A DNA stretch of 28,400 bases from an uncultured Faecalibacterium sp. (GCA_900539945.1 UQDV01000031.1:1-28400), one strand, 5' to 3'; shown: positions 7,842-20,332, counted from the stretch's first letter. Program-made: numbers and translations. The notes: generated from the letters alone by a model not told the origin.

Positions 7842-8962
7842 GACAGAACACCAATGCGTTGGGCATCATTTTCCCCAACAGCTATGACAATACCGTTCCG
7901 GAGCTGGTGACCGAGCGTGCAATGGCTTCGATCCCCTTTGCAGGCCGTTACCGCATGGTGGACTTTGTGCTGTCCAGCATGGCCAACTGCGGCATCTCCA
8001 ACGTGTCCATCGTGGTGCGTAAGAACTACCACTCCCTGATGGATCACCTGGGCACCGGCCGTGAATGGGATATGGCCCGCCGTCACGGCGGCCTGAACAT
8101 CGTGCCTCCCTTTGCAGAAAAGGGCGTGCGCATTTACTCCGGCCGTGTGGAGGCTCTGGGCTCCATCCTGAACTTCCTGGAGAATCAGAAGGAGAAGTAT
8201 GTGGTCATGAGCGATGCCAACATCGCCATCAACTACGACTTCAACGCTCTGCTGGCTGCCCATCAGGCAAGCGGTGCCGATGTGACCGTCGCTTACCAGA
8301 AGACCGAGATCCCCGAGGGCCGCAAGAACGACAACTATACCCTGACCGTCGATGCCGACGGCCATGTGACCGAGCTGCTGTTCAATGACTACCGCCCCGG
8401 CGTGCAGAACCTGGACCTGAACATCTATGTGCTGGAGCGCGAGACCCTGATCAAGCTGGTCAAGGACGCAACTTCCCGCGGCCTGATCTACTTCGAGCGC
8501 GATATCCTGGCACACAATGTCAACATCCTGAACATCCATGCGCTGGAGTACACCGGCTATGTGGCTCATGTCTGCGACATGAAGAGCTACTTTGACGAGA
8601 ACCTGAAGCTCATCGACGAGAAGAACCTGGATGCCCTGTTCCCGAAGAGCAGCCCGGTCTACACGAAGATCCGTGACGACAACCCCACCCGTTATGTCAC
8701 CGGCTCCAAGGTGGAAAACTCCATCCTGGCCGACGGCTGCCTCATTGAGGGCACCGTGGAGAACTGTGTGCTGTTCCGCGGCGTCAAGATCAAGAAGGGT
8801 GCAGTGGTCAAGAACTGCGTGCTCATGCAGGACACCGTGGTGGAGCCCAACGTGGAGCTGGATTGTGTGGTCACCGACAAGAACGTGAAGATCACCGCCG
8901 GCAAGAAGCTGTCCGGCACCGAGAGCTTCCCGGTGTATGTGCAGAAGAAGCACACCGTCTGA
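7835..8962 (+). CDS. glgD: Glucose-1-phosphate adenylyltransferase, GlgD-type regulatory subunit
   Basis: A 375-residue GlgC homologue. It keeps the nucleotidyltransferase fold ([29 protein letters not shown]) and the C-terminal beta-helix ([20 protein letters not shown]). It lacks the GGRGSRL loop: that place reads [10 protein letters not shown], and the metal motif SGDQ reads SDAN. These losses are the hallmark of GlgD, which in Bacillota is catalytically weak or inactive and raises or tunes GlgC activity. It overlaps glgC by 7 bases. It is followed by a 164-base gap containing two strong hairpins before glgA, which may lower read-through. Confidence 0.95.
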   Translation: MLRQNTNALGIIFPNSYDNTVPELVTERAMASIPFAGRYRMVDFVLSSMANCGISNVSIVVRKNYHSLMDHLGTGREWDMARRHGGLNIVPPFAEKGVRIYSGRVEALGSILNFLENQKEKYVVMSDANIAINYDFNALLAAHQASGADVTVAYQKTEIPEGRKNDNYTLTVDADGHVTELLFNDYRPGVQNLDLNIYVLERETLIKLVKDATSRGLIYFERDILAHNVNILNIHALEYTGYVAHVCDMKSYFDENLKLIDEKNLDALFPKSSPVYTKIRDDNPTRYVTGSKVENSILADGCLIEGTVENCVLFRGVKIKKGAVVKNCVLMQDTVVEPNVELDCVVTDKNVKITAGKKLSGTESFPVYVQKKHTV

Positions 8963-8979
8963 TCCTTGCAATATCCATA

Positions 8980-9050
8980 GGGGCGGCTTCCTCCCCGGTA
9001 GCCCCTCTTGAGAGGGGCGGGGGCACTTGTGTGCCCCCGCCTGCTCTTTT
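8980..9050 (+). repeat. Tandem GC-rich hairpins between glgD and glgA
   Basis: GCCCCTCT/AGAGGGGC (9001-9018) is followed at once by a perfect 10-bp stem GCGGGGGCAC/GTGCCCCCGC (9017-9040), with the two sharing two bases. A T-rich CTGCTCTTTT follows. An outer GGGGC/GCCCC pairing (8980-9004) is also possible. It may be a partial terminator inside the operon or a member of a dispersed palindromic repeat family. Confidence 0.65.
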
Positions 9051-9126
9051 GTATGTGTATCCGTTCCGCTGCCTGGCGGTGGGAGGGGAGAGCGGATCAT
9101 GACCCCAATATGGAAGGAGCGAACCT

Positions 9127-10545
9127 ATGAGAATCCTGTATGCTGCTTCGGAAGCAAACCCCTTTGCAAAATCCGGTGGTCTGGCAGACGTGGCCGGTGC
9201 CCTGCCCAAAGCCCTGGTGAAGGACGGCGTGGACGCCCGTGTCATTATGCCCCTGTACGGCGATTTGAAGTTCCGGGATAAGCTGGAGTACGTTACCAAC
9301 TACTCCGTTCCTGTGGGCTGGCGCAGCCAGTACTGCGGCCTGTTCAAGGCCGAAGTGGACGGCGTGACCTACTACTTCCTCGACAACGAGTATTACTTCA
9401 AGCGCCGCGGTCTCTACGGCTTTTACGATGACGGCGAGCGTTTCGCCTTCTTCTCCCGTGCCGTGCTGGAGACCCTGTTCTACATCGACTTCACCCCGGA
9501 CATCATCAACTGCAATGACTGGCAGACCGCTCTGGTGCCCGTGTACCTGAACCTGTACTACCGCCATCTGGATAAGTTCAACCGCATCAAGACGGTGTTC
9601 ACCATCCACAACATTGCCTACCAGGGCAAGTACGGCACCGACATTCTGGAAGATACCTGCGGCATCGGCCGCCGGGACCAGCACATCGTGGAGTACGATG
9701 GCTGCGCCAACTTCATGAAGGGCGCTTTTGAGACGGCCGACAAGATCACCACGGTCAGCCCCACCTACGCACAGGAGATCCTGGACCCCTGGTTCAGCTA
9801 CGGTCTGGATGCCCTGCTGCGGGAAAAGCAGTATAAGCTGTGCGGCATTCTGAACGGCATCGACATGGATGCCAACGACCCCGCCACCGACAAGCACATC
9901 CCCTTCAATTACAGCATCGACAACTTTGAAGAGGGCAAGGCAAAGTGCAAGGAGGCCCTGCAGGACAGGTTCGGCCTGAACAAGGACGGCAGCCCCGTCT
10001 TTGGCATGGTCAGCCGCATGGTCGGCATGAAGGGCTTTGACCTGGTGCAGAGCGTCGCCGACGGTCTGGTGGACCGCGGCATCGAGCTGGTGATCCTGGG
10101 CAGCGGCGAGAGCCAGTACGAGAACTTCTTCTCCGAACTGTGCGCCCGTCACCCGGGCCGTGTGGGCACCTACATCGGCTTCGAGCCGGCCCTGTCGCAG
10201 GAGATCTACGCCGGTGCAGACGCCTTTATTATGCCGTCCAAGAGCGAGCCCTGCGGCCTGGCCCAGATGGTGGCCTGCCGTTACGGCACGCCTCCCATCG
10301 TGCGTGAGACTGGCGGTCTGCGCGACTCCATCCACGACAGCACCATGGGCGACGGCAATGGCTTTACCTTTGCCGGTTACAGCGCCCACGAGCTGTACGA
10401 GGCCTGCTGCCACGCACAGGATGCCTACAACGACAAGAAAAACTGGCACAACCTGGTGCGTCACTGCATGGAGTGCGACTTCAGCTGGGACGTCTCCGCC
10501 AAGAGCTACGAGGGCCTGTATAACGAGACCGCAAACCTCTGGTAA
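9127..10545 (+). CDS. glgA: Glycogen synthase (ADP-glucose), GT5
   Basis: Adds glucose from ADP-glucose to growing alpha-1,4 chains. The 472-residue GT-B enzyme begins MRILYAASEANPFAKSGGL, with the ADP-glucose-binding KSGGL at 15-19 (KTGGL in E. coli). The C-terminal half has GMVSRMVGMKGFDL and the catalytic E374-PCGLAQM in SKSEPCGLAQM, followed by ETGGLRD. Length is standard. AAGGAG precedes the ATG. Last gene of the glycogen operon, ended by a clear terminator. No glycogen phosphorylase or debranching gene is in the window, so breakdown must be encoded elsewhere. Confidence 0.97.
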   Translation: MRILYAASEANPFAKSGGLADVAGALPKALVKDGVDARVIMPLYGDLKFRDKLEYVTNYSVPVGWRSQYCGLFKAEVDGVTYYFLDNEYYFKRRGLYGFYDDGERFAFFSRAVLETLFYIDFTPDIINCNDWQTALVPVYLNLYYRHLDKFNRIKTVFTIHNIAYQGKYGTDILEDTCGIGRRDQHIVEYDGCANFMKGAFETADKITTVSPTYAQEILDPWFSYGLDALLREKQYKLCGILNGIDMDANDPATDKHIPFNYSIDNFEEGKAKCKEALQDRFGLNKDGSPVFGMVSRMVGMKGFDLVQSVADGLVDRGIELVILGSGESQYENFFSELCARHPGRVGTYIGFEPALSQEIYAGADAFIMPSKSEPCGLAQMVACRYGTPPIVRETGGLRDSIHDSTMGDGNGFTFAGYSAHELYEACCHAQDAYNDKKNWHNLVRHCMECDFSWDVSAKSYEGLYNETANLW

Positions 10546-10568
10546 ATCATTTTCCACAGCAGCCAACA

Positions 10569-10602
10569 GCCGCCCGGTTCGCAGGAGCTGGGCGGCTTTT
10601 TT
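10569..10602 (+). terminator. Terminator of the glycogen operon
   Basis: GCCGCCC (10569-10575) and GGGCGGC (10590-10596) form a perfect stem followed by six T. Confidence 0.9.
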
Positions 10603-10657
10603 GCGAGTTTTTACCCGATCTTTTCCGAAAGAAACGGTCTTTTGTTGAAAAACGTCC

Positions 10658-10686
10658 TTGCGCTCTGGGAAATTGTGTGCTATACT
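10658..10686 (+). promoter_or_regulatory. Promoter of the secreted propeller gene
   Basis: TTGCGC (10658-10663), 17 bases, TATACT (10681-10686), with an extended -10 TG one base upstream. It lies just after the glgA terminator, so the next gene is a separate unit. Confidence 0.7.
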
Positions 10687-10754
10687 GAAGCGGCTTTTAA
10701 CAATTTCTTCATAATAGGTGTGGGAAATTGCAGTGCCATAAAGAGGAGAATATT

Positions 10755-12728
10755 ATGAACTGGAAACGTGTGATCAGCGGTGTGCTGGCAGCGGCTATGC
10801 TGTCCGCTCTGCCGGTGCAGCTTCTGGCTTCTGCGGAGGGTGCAGAGGCTGCTGCAGAGGTCAATACCTGGGAAGATCTGACCTCGGTTGAGTCCCTGGA
10901 GGACAGCAACACCTTCTACTACAACAAAAACGGCTATACGTTTGAAAAGCTCTCTCACCCGGAAAAGGACGTCAAGACGGCAGACGGCGTTGTGGACTAT
11001 CTGGGCGATGGGGCAGTGGACGTGGTGACCGACCCGGAGGCTGAGGGCTACAATGCCGGCGACCGGGGCCAGAACTACGCATGGGCTGCTGTGGGCTACG
11101 GCGATTGGATCTATGTGGGCACCTGCTACGCAGCCATCGGCAACACCCTCTCTCTAATGAAGAGCAGCCTGGGGGACGAGTTCGATGACAGGGTCCTGAA
11201 GGCTACCTTCGACGCCCTCTACAACGGCACCTTCTTCCTGGAAGAAGCCGACGGCGGCAAACCCAAGGGCGTGCTGGTAAAAATCAACACCAAGACCGGC
11301 GAGACCAAGGTGCTGATGTCCGGCACCCTCAACGGTCATACCCCCCTGTTCCGCAATGCCATCGAGTACCACGGCAAGCTGTACTTCTGCGGCAGCGTGG
11401 GCGGCGGCGGCATTGGCTTTTTGCCCAGCGTGTGGCAGGTGGACCCGGAGACGGACGAATGCAAGGTCGTGTATGCAGGCCTGAACAGTGTGCAGGATTA
11501 CGCTGCAGCCTACAAGGAGGGCATCAGCACCGGCATCCGTGGGATGTGCGTCTATCAGGACCAGCTGGTCATCAGCAACGTGACCATGGACGCCGCCACC
11601 GGCAAGAGCAGTGCCACCCTGCTGATCTCCTCCGACCCGGAGAAGGGCTTTACCCAGATCGCAGATTCCGAGAGCCTGTTCAACTACCCGGCTTACCGCT
11701 ATGCCGACAGCATCTACGGCGGCAGCATCTGGGATATGGTGGAGTACAACAACAGCCTGTATGTTTCCATCTGCACCGGCACCCTGGACAATATGCCCAA
11801 CAAAAACACCATGCAGTCCTTTGCACTGGTGCGTGGCGACCGGAATGCCGACGGCACCTTTACCTGGACCCCTGTGGCTGGTGACCAGAAAAAGGACGGT
11901 GCCCGGTACACCTTTGGCATCGACCCGGAGCGCACCCGTTCCGGCGCAGCCAACCTGATGGTGTTTAACGATTACCTGTACATCGGCGAGTACAACGATG
12001 AGGAGATCGCGCTGGAGCGGGTCCTGTTCTCCAAGACCGGTAAAAACGCCGACGGCCAGTTTGGCGGCGGCCTGGATTGCCGGTTCCTCAACGCCAACCT
12101 GGACCAGTCCGTGAACCTGTACCGCATGGACAAGAACGAGAACATGGAGCTGGTGGTGGGCAACTCCACCAAGATGTTCCCCAACGGCAGTCTCTCCGGC
12201 CTGAAGTCCGGCTTTGGCCGCAACGAGAACCAGTACATCTGGCGCATGGAGGTCTACGACGGCAAGCTGTATGTGGGCACCCACGATGCCAGCAGTCTGC
12301 TGGAGTGCTTTGGCCAGTTCGTCAACGGCAACCTGCTGAAGCGCACCCCCTCCGAGTGGAAGGACCAGTGGAACTACCTGAAGGCCCTGATGAAGGCCCT
12401 GGCAACGGTGGACCCCAACGGCACCGGCAACCCCGATACCCTGGCTCAGACCATCAAGTTCTCTTATAACTTTGTGTTCAAGAACATCACGGTGCGGAAC
12501 ATGGCCAGTGCGATCAAGCTGCTGAACTATCTGCGGACGGCAAAGCGTGGCTTTGACCTGTACGTTACCGAGGATGGCGTCAACTTTGAGACCATTACCA
12601 TTGATGGCTTTGGGGACCCCTACAACCATGGTCTGCGTGTGTTTGCCACCACCGACCAGGGCCTGTGCTTGGGTACCGCCAACCCCTTCTTTGGCACCCA
12701 GATCTGGATCCAGCGCAAGGCTGACTGA
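10755..12728 (+). CDS. Secreted protein of unknown function, likely seven-bladed beta-propeller
   Basis: 657 residues. I do not recognise the family. A Sec signal peptide is clear: MNWKRV, a hydrophobic run, and a cleavage motif A25-S-A27. No lipobox, sortase motif or membrane anchor is seen, so it is probably released. The mature part contains seven degenerate repeats of the form aromatic/hydrophobic x2-x-Y-(G/N/D)-x-x-(L/I)-Y-(V/I)-G, starting near residues 110, 201, 262, 326, 400, 496 and 626 (for example YGDWIYVGTCY, YHGKLYFCGSV, FNDYLYIGEYN, YDGKLYVGTHD). This is the pattern of a seven-bladed propeller. A mostly helical insertion (about 515-600) lies between units six and seven. No catalytic signature is evident; ligand or glycan binding is possible but unproven. 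The start at 10755 is chosen because AAAGAGGAG lies 6-8 bases upstream; an earlier in-frame ATG (10728) lacks a ribosome site. It has its own promoter and terminator. Confidence 0.8.
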   Translation: MNWKRVISGVLAAAMLSALPVQLLASAEGAEAAAEVNTWEDLTSVESLEDSNTFYYNKNGYTFEKLSHPEKDVKTADGVVDYLGDGAVDVVTDPEAEGYNAGDRGQNYAWAAVGYGDWIYVGTCYAAIGNTLSLMKSSLGDEFDDRVLKATFDALYNGTFFLEEADGGKPKGVLVKINTKTGETKVLMSGTLNGHTPLFRNAIEYHGKLYFCGSVGGGGIGFLPSVWQVDPETDECKVVYAGLNSVQDYAAAYKEGISTGIRGMCVYQDQLVISNVTMDAATGKSSATLLISSDPEKGFTQIADSESLFNYPAYRYADSIYGGSIWDMVEYNNSLYVSICTGTLDNMPNKNTMQSFALVRGDRNADGTFTWTPVAGDQKKDGARYTFGIDPERTRSGAANLMVFNDYLYIGEYNDEEIALERVLFSKTGKNADGQFGGGLDCRFLNANLDQSVNLYRMDKNENMELVVGNSTKMFPNGSLSGLKSGFGRNENQYIWRMEVYDGKLYVGTHDASSLLECFGQFVNGNLLKRTPSEWKDQWNYLKALMKALATVDPNGTGNPDTLAQTIKFSYNFVFKNITVRNMASAIKLLNYLRTAKRGFDLYVTEDGVNFETITIDGFGDPYNHGLRVFATTDQGLCLGTANPFFGTQIWIQRKAD

Positions 12729-12757
12729 GCCTGCTGCCCGCATAAAATAAGCTGAAA

Positions 12758-12793
12758 GCTGCCCGGTTCTTTCATGAGCCGGGCGGCTTTTTT
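12758..12793 (+). terminator. Terminator of the propeller gene
   Basis: GCTGCCCGG (12758-12766) pairs with CCGGGCGGC (12779-12787, one wobble), followed by six T. Confidence 0.9.
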
Positions 12794-12928
12794 GCATCCT
12801 GCACAAACTTTTGGGCAAAGTTTTGGTATTGATGGGGCCGCAGGCGCACAAACTCCACCACAGGCGGACAACTGTGAAGAGACTGTGGCGGAACTATGAA
12901 GATTTGCCAAAAATCAGTGGAAAATCAA

Positions 12929-12957
12929 TTGAAAAAACAGCCGGATTGAATTATACT
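12929..12957 (+). promoter_or_regulatory. Promoter of the ATP synthase operon
   Basis: TTGAAA (12929-12934), 17 bases, TATACT (12952-12957). No terminator is seen until 20333, so the ten genes 13051-20319 probably share this promoter. Confidence 0.8.
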
Positions 12958-13050
12958 AGGCACATAAGAATTTTTGCTGCCGCCGGATGCTGGCAGAATA
13001 TCCAGATACTGGATGCTGCATCGCAGGCCGCACTGGGAGGGAAAACCGCA

Positions 13051-13311
13051 TTGAAAGGCTGGTACAAGGCACTGGAGGATCTGGTCTGGCTGACCCAGCT
13101 GGGCCTGAACATGCTTCTGCCGCTGGTGCTGTGCCTGGCGGGGTGCTGGTGGGCCGTGGAACGCTGGAACTGGCCGGAATGGCTGTTCCTGCCGGCGGTG
13201 CTGCTGGGGCTGGCGGCGGGAGCGCAAAATTTCTGGGTGTTCTGCAAAGAGCGCCTGGACCGCTCCAAAAAGGAAAAAAATCACCGGGTGGGCTTCAACT
13301 CCCACCAGTAA
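13051..13311 (+). CDS. AtpZ/AtpI-like small membrane protein of the ATP synthase operon
   Basis: 86 residues with two hydrophobic helices (about 17-34 and 44-62) separated by a short Trp-rich loop, and a basic C-terminus. The AtpZ/AtpI superfamily shows this two-helix hairpin at the head of F-type ATPase operons. Members are thought to help c-ring assembly or to carry Mg2+/Ca2+; the role here is inferred from position. The start is a TTG: GGGAGGG lies about 9 bases upstream, and the reading frame upstream of it has no membrane-protein character. A second, larger AtpI-like gene follows after 14 bases. Confidence 0.75.
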   Translation: MKGWYKALEDLVWLTQLGLNMLLPLVLCLAGCWWAVERWNWPEWLFLPAVLLGLAAGAQNFWVFCKERLDRSKKEKNHRVGFNSHQ

Positions 13312-13325
13312 TGGAGGGCTTTTTT

Positions 13326-13826
13326 ATGAAACTGGAGCCGGAATCCAGAAAGCAGCTGCTGCGTATCGCCGGAGGCACAGCCATCTGCACCGCAGCCATG
13401 TGGGTGCTGTTCGCAGCACTGCATCTGGTGGGGTGGGTCAGGTTTGACTACACGGTGGTGCTGGCCAGCCTTGTGGGCGCGGCCGTGGCCATCGGCAACT
13501 TTGCCGGCATCTGCTTTGTGGTGCAGAAGATCATTGACGAGCCGGACGAGAAAAAGCGCAAAGCGACCTTACAGCTATCCTACAACAGCCGCATGCTGCT
13601 GCAGGCGGTGTGGGTGGTGGTGGCCATTGCGGCCCCCTGCTTCCAGCCGTTTGCCGGTGTGCTTCCGCTGTTTTTTCCGCGTGTTACCATTTACTATCTG
13701 CAAATAACCGGCAAGTACAAGCCGCTTGCGGCCCCGCAGGAGCCGGTGGACGTCTCTGTGGAGGACGACCCCGCCCCTGCCCCGGCGCAGGCGGATGGAA
13801 CCCGTGACGAAGGGGGTGAAACCTAA
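13326..13826 (+). CDS. atpI: ATP synthase subunit I (AtpI family)
   Basis: 166 residues with four hydrophobic segments (about 14-34, 39-63, 90-105 and 105-125), then a Pro/Ala/Asp-rich cytoplasmic tail of about 35 residues. This matches the ATP-synt_I family (Pfam PF03899), whose members precede atpB and assist c-ring assembly or divalent cation supply. The frame is open far upstream (from 12987), but the start chosen is ATG 13326, with GGAGGG about 8 bases before it; sequence before that is the neighbouring gene in another frame. It ends 3 bases before atpB, so the two are co-translated. Confidence 0.8.
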   Translation: MKLEPESRKQLLRIAGGTAICTAAMWVLFAALHLVGWVRFDYTVVLASLVGAAVAIGNFAGICFVVQKIIDEPDEKKRKATLQLSYNSRMLLQAVWVVVAIAAPCFQPFAGVLPLFFPRVTIYYLQITGKYKPLAAPQEPVDVSVEDDPAPAPAQADGTRDEGGET

Positions 13827-13829
13827 CAA

Positions 13830-14907
<1,078 letters not shown>

Positions 14908-14944
14908 GCGTTTTACTCTGAAAACCGAACGAAAGGAGACGCTT

Positions 14945-15454
14945 ATGGAACAAGTGTACCAGGCACTGATCACCCTGGATGGCTGGACCTTTCTGGCCCA
15001 GATCTGCAACCTGATGATCCAGATGCTGATCTTTAAAAAGTTCCTGCTGAATCCGGTCAAGAAAGTCATTGCCGACCGCAAGGCCAAGGCAGACAGCGAG
15101 ATCGCGGACGCCAAGAAGCTGCGGGAGGAAGCCGAGGCCATGAAGGCGGAGTATGAGCAGAACCTGCAGAACGCCCGCACCGAGGCCAACCAGATCGTGG
15201 CAAGTGCCCAAAAGACCGCCACTGCCCGCGGCGAAGAGATCGTGGGCGAGGCCCGTGCCCAGGCTGCTGCCCTCAAGCAGAAGGCCGAGGCCGACATTGC
15301 GCAGGAGCGCAAGAAGGCCGTGAACGAGGTCAAGGACGAGATCGGCGGCATTGCCATGGAGATCGCCTCCAAAGTGGTGGAGCGCGAGATCCGCGAAGAG
15401 GACCACAGGGACCTGATCGACGAATTTATCAAAAATGTGGGTGAAGCATCATGA
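14945..15454 (+). CDS. atpF: F0F1 ATP synthase subunit b
   Basis: 169 residues: one N-terminal membrane helix (about 15-35, WTFLAQICNLMIQMLIF) then a long charged coiled coil (about 40-150) rich in Ala, Glu and Lys. It is the peripheral stalk that ties F0 to F1 through subunit delta. Length is typical for a single-type b subunit, so the stalk is a homodimer. GAAAGGAG precedes the ATG. The stop overlaps the atpH start by 4 bases (ATGA). Confidence 0.95.
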   Translation: MEQVYQALITLDGWTFLAQICNLMIQMLIFKKFLLNPVKKVIADRKAKADSEIADAKKLREEAEAMKAEYEQNLQNARTEANQIVASAQKTATARGEEIVGEARAQAAALKQKAEADIAQERKKAVNEVKDEIGGIAMEIASKVVEREIREEDHRDLIDEFIKNVGEAS

Positions 15455-15990
15455 CCGAGATCGCAAGGATGTACGGCGGAAGCCTGTACGATCTGGCAGC
15501 GGAGGAAGGGCTTGAGACCCGCATCCTGGGGGAGCTGGAAGAAGTGAACGCACTTTTCAAGGCAAACCCGGACTACCTGCATCTGCTCAGCATCCCCAGC
15601 ATCCCCAAAAAGGAGCGCTGCGGCCTGCTGGACGAAGCCCTGCGGGGGCAGGTCCATCTCTATGTGCTCAACTTTTTAAAGATCCTGTGCGAGAAAGGCA
15701 CCCTGCGGGAGCTTGGCGGCTGCACGCGGGCTTACCGCATCCGCTACAATGAGGCACACGGCATCCTGGAGGCAACGGCCACCTCGGCCATTGCCCTGAC
15801 CAAAGAGCAGACGGCTGCCCTGCACCAGAAGCTGGAAGCCCTCACCGGCAAGACCATCGACCTGCAGACAAAGGTCGACCCGGCGGTGCTGGGCGGCATC
15901 CGTCTGGATATCGACGGCACCGAGCTGGACGGCACCGTGCAGAACCGTCTGGCGGCGCTGCGCCGGAACATTGCCGCAGTGACCCTGTGA
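15451..15990 (+). CDS. atpH: F0F1 ATP synthase subunit delta
   Basis: 179 residues of the OSCP/delta family. It has an N-terminal helical bundle beginning MTEIARMYGGSLYDLAAEEG, and a C-terminal part with the conserved VDPAVLGGIRLDIDGTELDG (family GGxxxxxGxxxxDGS pattern). It links F1 to the b subunits. It is coupled to atpF by a 4-base overlap and followed by a 58-base gap before atpA. Confidence 0.94.
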   Translation: MTEIARMYGGSLYDLAAEEGLETRILGELEEVNALFKANPDYLHLLSIPSIPKKERCGLLDEALRGQVHLYVLNFLKILCEKGTLRELGGCTRAYRIRYNEAHGILEATATSAIALTKEQTAALHQKLEALTGKTIDLQTKVDPAVLGGIRLDIDGTELDGTVQNRLAALRRNIAAVTL

Positions 15991-16048
15991 CACAGGACGA
16001 ATTTCCACCCGAAATGAAATTTAGGAATTGAGTGGTGAACAAACAAAG

Positions 16049-17569
<1,521 letters not shown>

Positions 17570-17588
17570 AGGGAAGGAGGCGTAACGC

Positions 17589-18437
17589 ATGGCTGGTTCC
17601 ATGAAGGACATCAAGCTGCGCATCAAAAGCGTAGAGAGCACCATGCAGATCACCAAGGCCATGGAGCTGGTGGCTTCCTCCAAAATGCGCCGTGCCAAGG
17701 AGCGGGTCGAGCACAGCCGACCCTACTTTGAAACGCTGCATAAGACCCTGACCGAGATCGCAGCGGCAGACCCCCGCGCCCGCAACCCGTACCTGCGCCG
17801 TGCAGAGATCAAAAAGACCCTGCTCATCGTCATTGCAGGCGACCGCGGCCTAGCCGGCGGGTACAACTCCAACGTGCTCAGGCAGGCACAGCAGAAAGCA
17901 GGGGACGTGGTGGTGCTGCCCATCGGCAAGCGCTCGGCGGAATACTTCGTCCACCACGAGGTGCCCCTGTTCACCCAGGAGGTGCTGCTGGCGGCGGACA
18001 TCACGGTGGGCGAATGCTTCCAGCTGGCCCGCCGGATCACCGAGGGCTACTGCAAAGGCGAGTACGACGCGGTGAAGATCTGCTACACCCGGTTCGACTC
18101 CATGATGACCCAGACGGCTTCCACCATGGAGGTGCTGCCCCTGAGCATCGAGCCCACCGAGCAGCAGAAGGCCGAGGCCCGCCGCAGCCAGATTTTGTAC
18201 AAGCCCAGCAGCGAGGAAGTGTTCCGTGCGATCATCCCGGAGTATGTGGCCGGTATCGTGTATGGCGCTGTGTGTGAGAGCGTGGCCAGTGAGCTGGCCG
18301 CCCGCCGCACCGCCATGGACGCCGCCACCAAGAACGCCGGTGAGATGATCGACCATCTCAACCTGTATTACAACCGTGCCCGGCAGGCTGCCATCACGCA
18401 GGAGATCACCGAGATCGTGGCCGGTGCGGAGATTTAA
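17589..18437 (+). CDS. atpG: F0F1 ATP synthase subunit gamma
   Basis: 282-residue central shaft. It has the N-terminal helix MKDIKLRIKSVESTMQITKAMELVASSKM, the Rossmann-like middle (IVIAGDRGLAGGYNSNV), and the C-terminal helix ending NRARQAAITQEITEIVAGAEI, all typical. GGAGG lies before the ATG. A palindromic repeat element separates it from atpD. Confidence 0.96.
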   Translation: MAGSMKDIKLRIKSVESTMQITKAMELVASSKMRRAKERVEHSRPYFETLHKTLTEIAAADPRARNPYLRRAEIKKTLLIVIAGDRGLAGGYNSNVLRQAQQKAGDVVVLPIGKRSAEYFVHHEVPLFTQEVLLAADITVGECFQLARRITEGYCKGEYDAVKICYTRFDSMMTQTASTMEVLPLSIEPTEQQKAEARRSQILYKPSSEEVFRAIIPEYVAGIVYGAVCESVASELAARRTAMDAATKNAGEMIDHLNLYYNRARQAAITQEITEIVAGAEI

Positions 18438-18440
18438 CGA

Positions 18441-18486
18441 CCCTCTCAGCCGCCTGACGGCGGCAGCTCCCCCGAGAGGGGGAGCT
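18441..18486 (+). repeat. REP-like palindromic element between atpG and atpD
   Basis: It contains GCCGCC/GGCGGC (18449-18464) and AGCTCCCCC/GGGGGAGCT with a GAGA loop (18465-18486). An alternative outer pairing is CCCTCTC (18441-18447) with GAGAGGG (18474-18480). From memory, similar CCCTCTC...AGCTCCCCC...GAGGGGGAGC units occur as dispersed intergenic repeats in Faecalibacterium-like genomes; this was not checked here. There is no T run, so it is not a terminator. Confidence 0.65.
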
Positions 18487-18519
18487 TAAGTGGAAAAGAC
18501 TATCAAAAAGGAGTTGTAG

Positions 18520-19917
<1,398 letters not shown>

Positions 19918-19920
19918 ACC

Positions 19921-20319
19921 ATGACGACCTTTCATCTGACGGTGGTCACGCCGGACGGCTGCGCCTTTGACGGCCAGGCCGAACGGGTGGTCTGCCGCGC
20001 CATCGACGGCGACCTTGCCATTCTGGCAAAGCACGGCGATTACTGCACGGCGCTGGGCATGGGCGAAGCCCATATCGTGGACGCCGACGGCCAGCGCCGC
20101 CGCGCCGCCTGCATGGGCGGCATGCTCAGCGTGCTGGATGGCGAGGTGCGTCTGGTGGCTACCACCTGGGAGTGGGCAGAAGAGATCGACCAGGCCCGCG
20201 CCGAGGCTTCCAAAAAGCGCGCCGAGGAGATTCTGGCCCAGAAGAACCTCGACAAGCGCGACTACGAGATGGCCCAGGCCCGCCTGAAGCGTGCTTTGGT
20301 GCGTACCTCCGTCCACTGA
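19921..20319 (+). CDS. atpC: F0F1 ATP synthase subunit epsilon
   Basis: 132 residues: an N-terminal beta sandwich (HLTVVTPDGCAFDGQAERVVCRAIDGDLAIL) and a C-terminal helical hairpin (EEIDQARAEASKKRAEEIL...). It connects the gamma shaft to the c ring and can act as a brake. The usual 'LPGHAPLL' region reads AKHGDYCTAL, a mild divergence. Last gene of the atp operon, before a strong two-way terminator. Confidence 0.93.
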   Translation: MTTFHLTVVTPDGCAFDGQAERVVCRAIDGDLAILAKHGDYCTALGMGEAHIVDADGQRRRAACMGGMLSVLDGEVRLVATTWEWAEEIDQARAEASKKRAEEILAQKNLDKRDYEMAQARLKRALVRTSVH

Positions 20320-20332
20320 GATCCTGTAAAAC

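Larger units (their letters stand above)
12729..13050. other. Spacer between the propeller gene and the ATP synthase operon
   Basis: About 320 bases with no gene of their own. They hold the propeller-gene terminator, about 130 bases with nothing recognisable, the atp promoter and its roughly 90-base leader. The leader contains small inverted repeats such as CTGCC/GGCAG near 12978-12994. Confidence 0.7.

Noticed and set aside
7559..9100. Long minus-strand open frames opposite glgC, glgD, glgA, the propeller gene and the atp genes
   Set aside because: All show the same His/Val/Gln shadow composition and no start signals; the plus-strand genes are unambiguous.
12987..13826. A 279-residue version of AtpI using the open frame from 12987
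   Set aside because: The upstream part is the neighbouring AtpZ-like gene read in another frame; ATG 13326 has a proper ribosome site.
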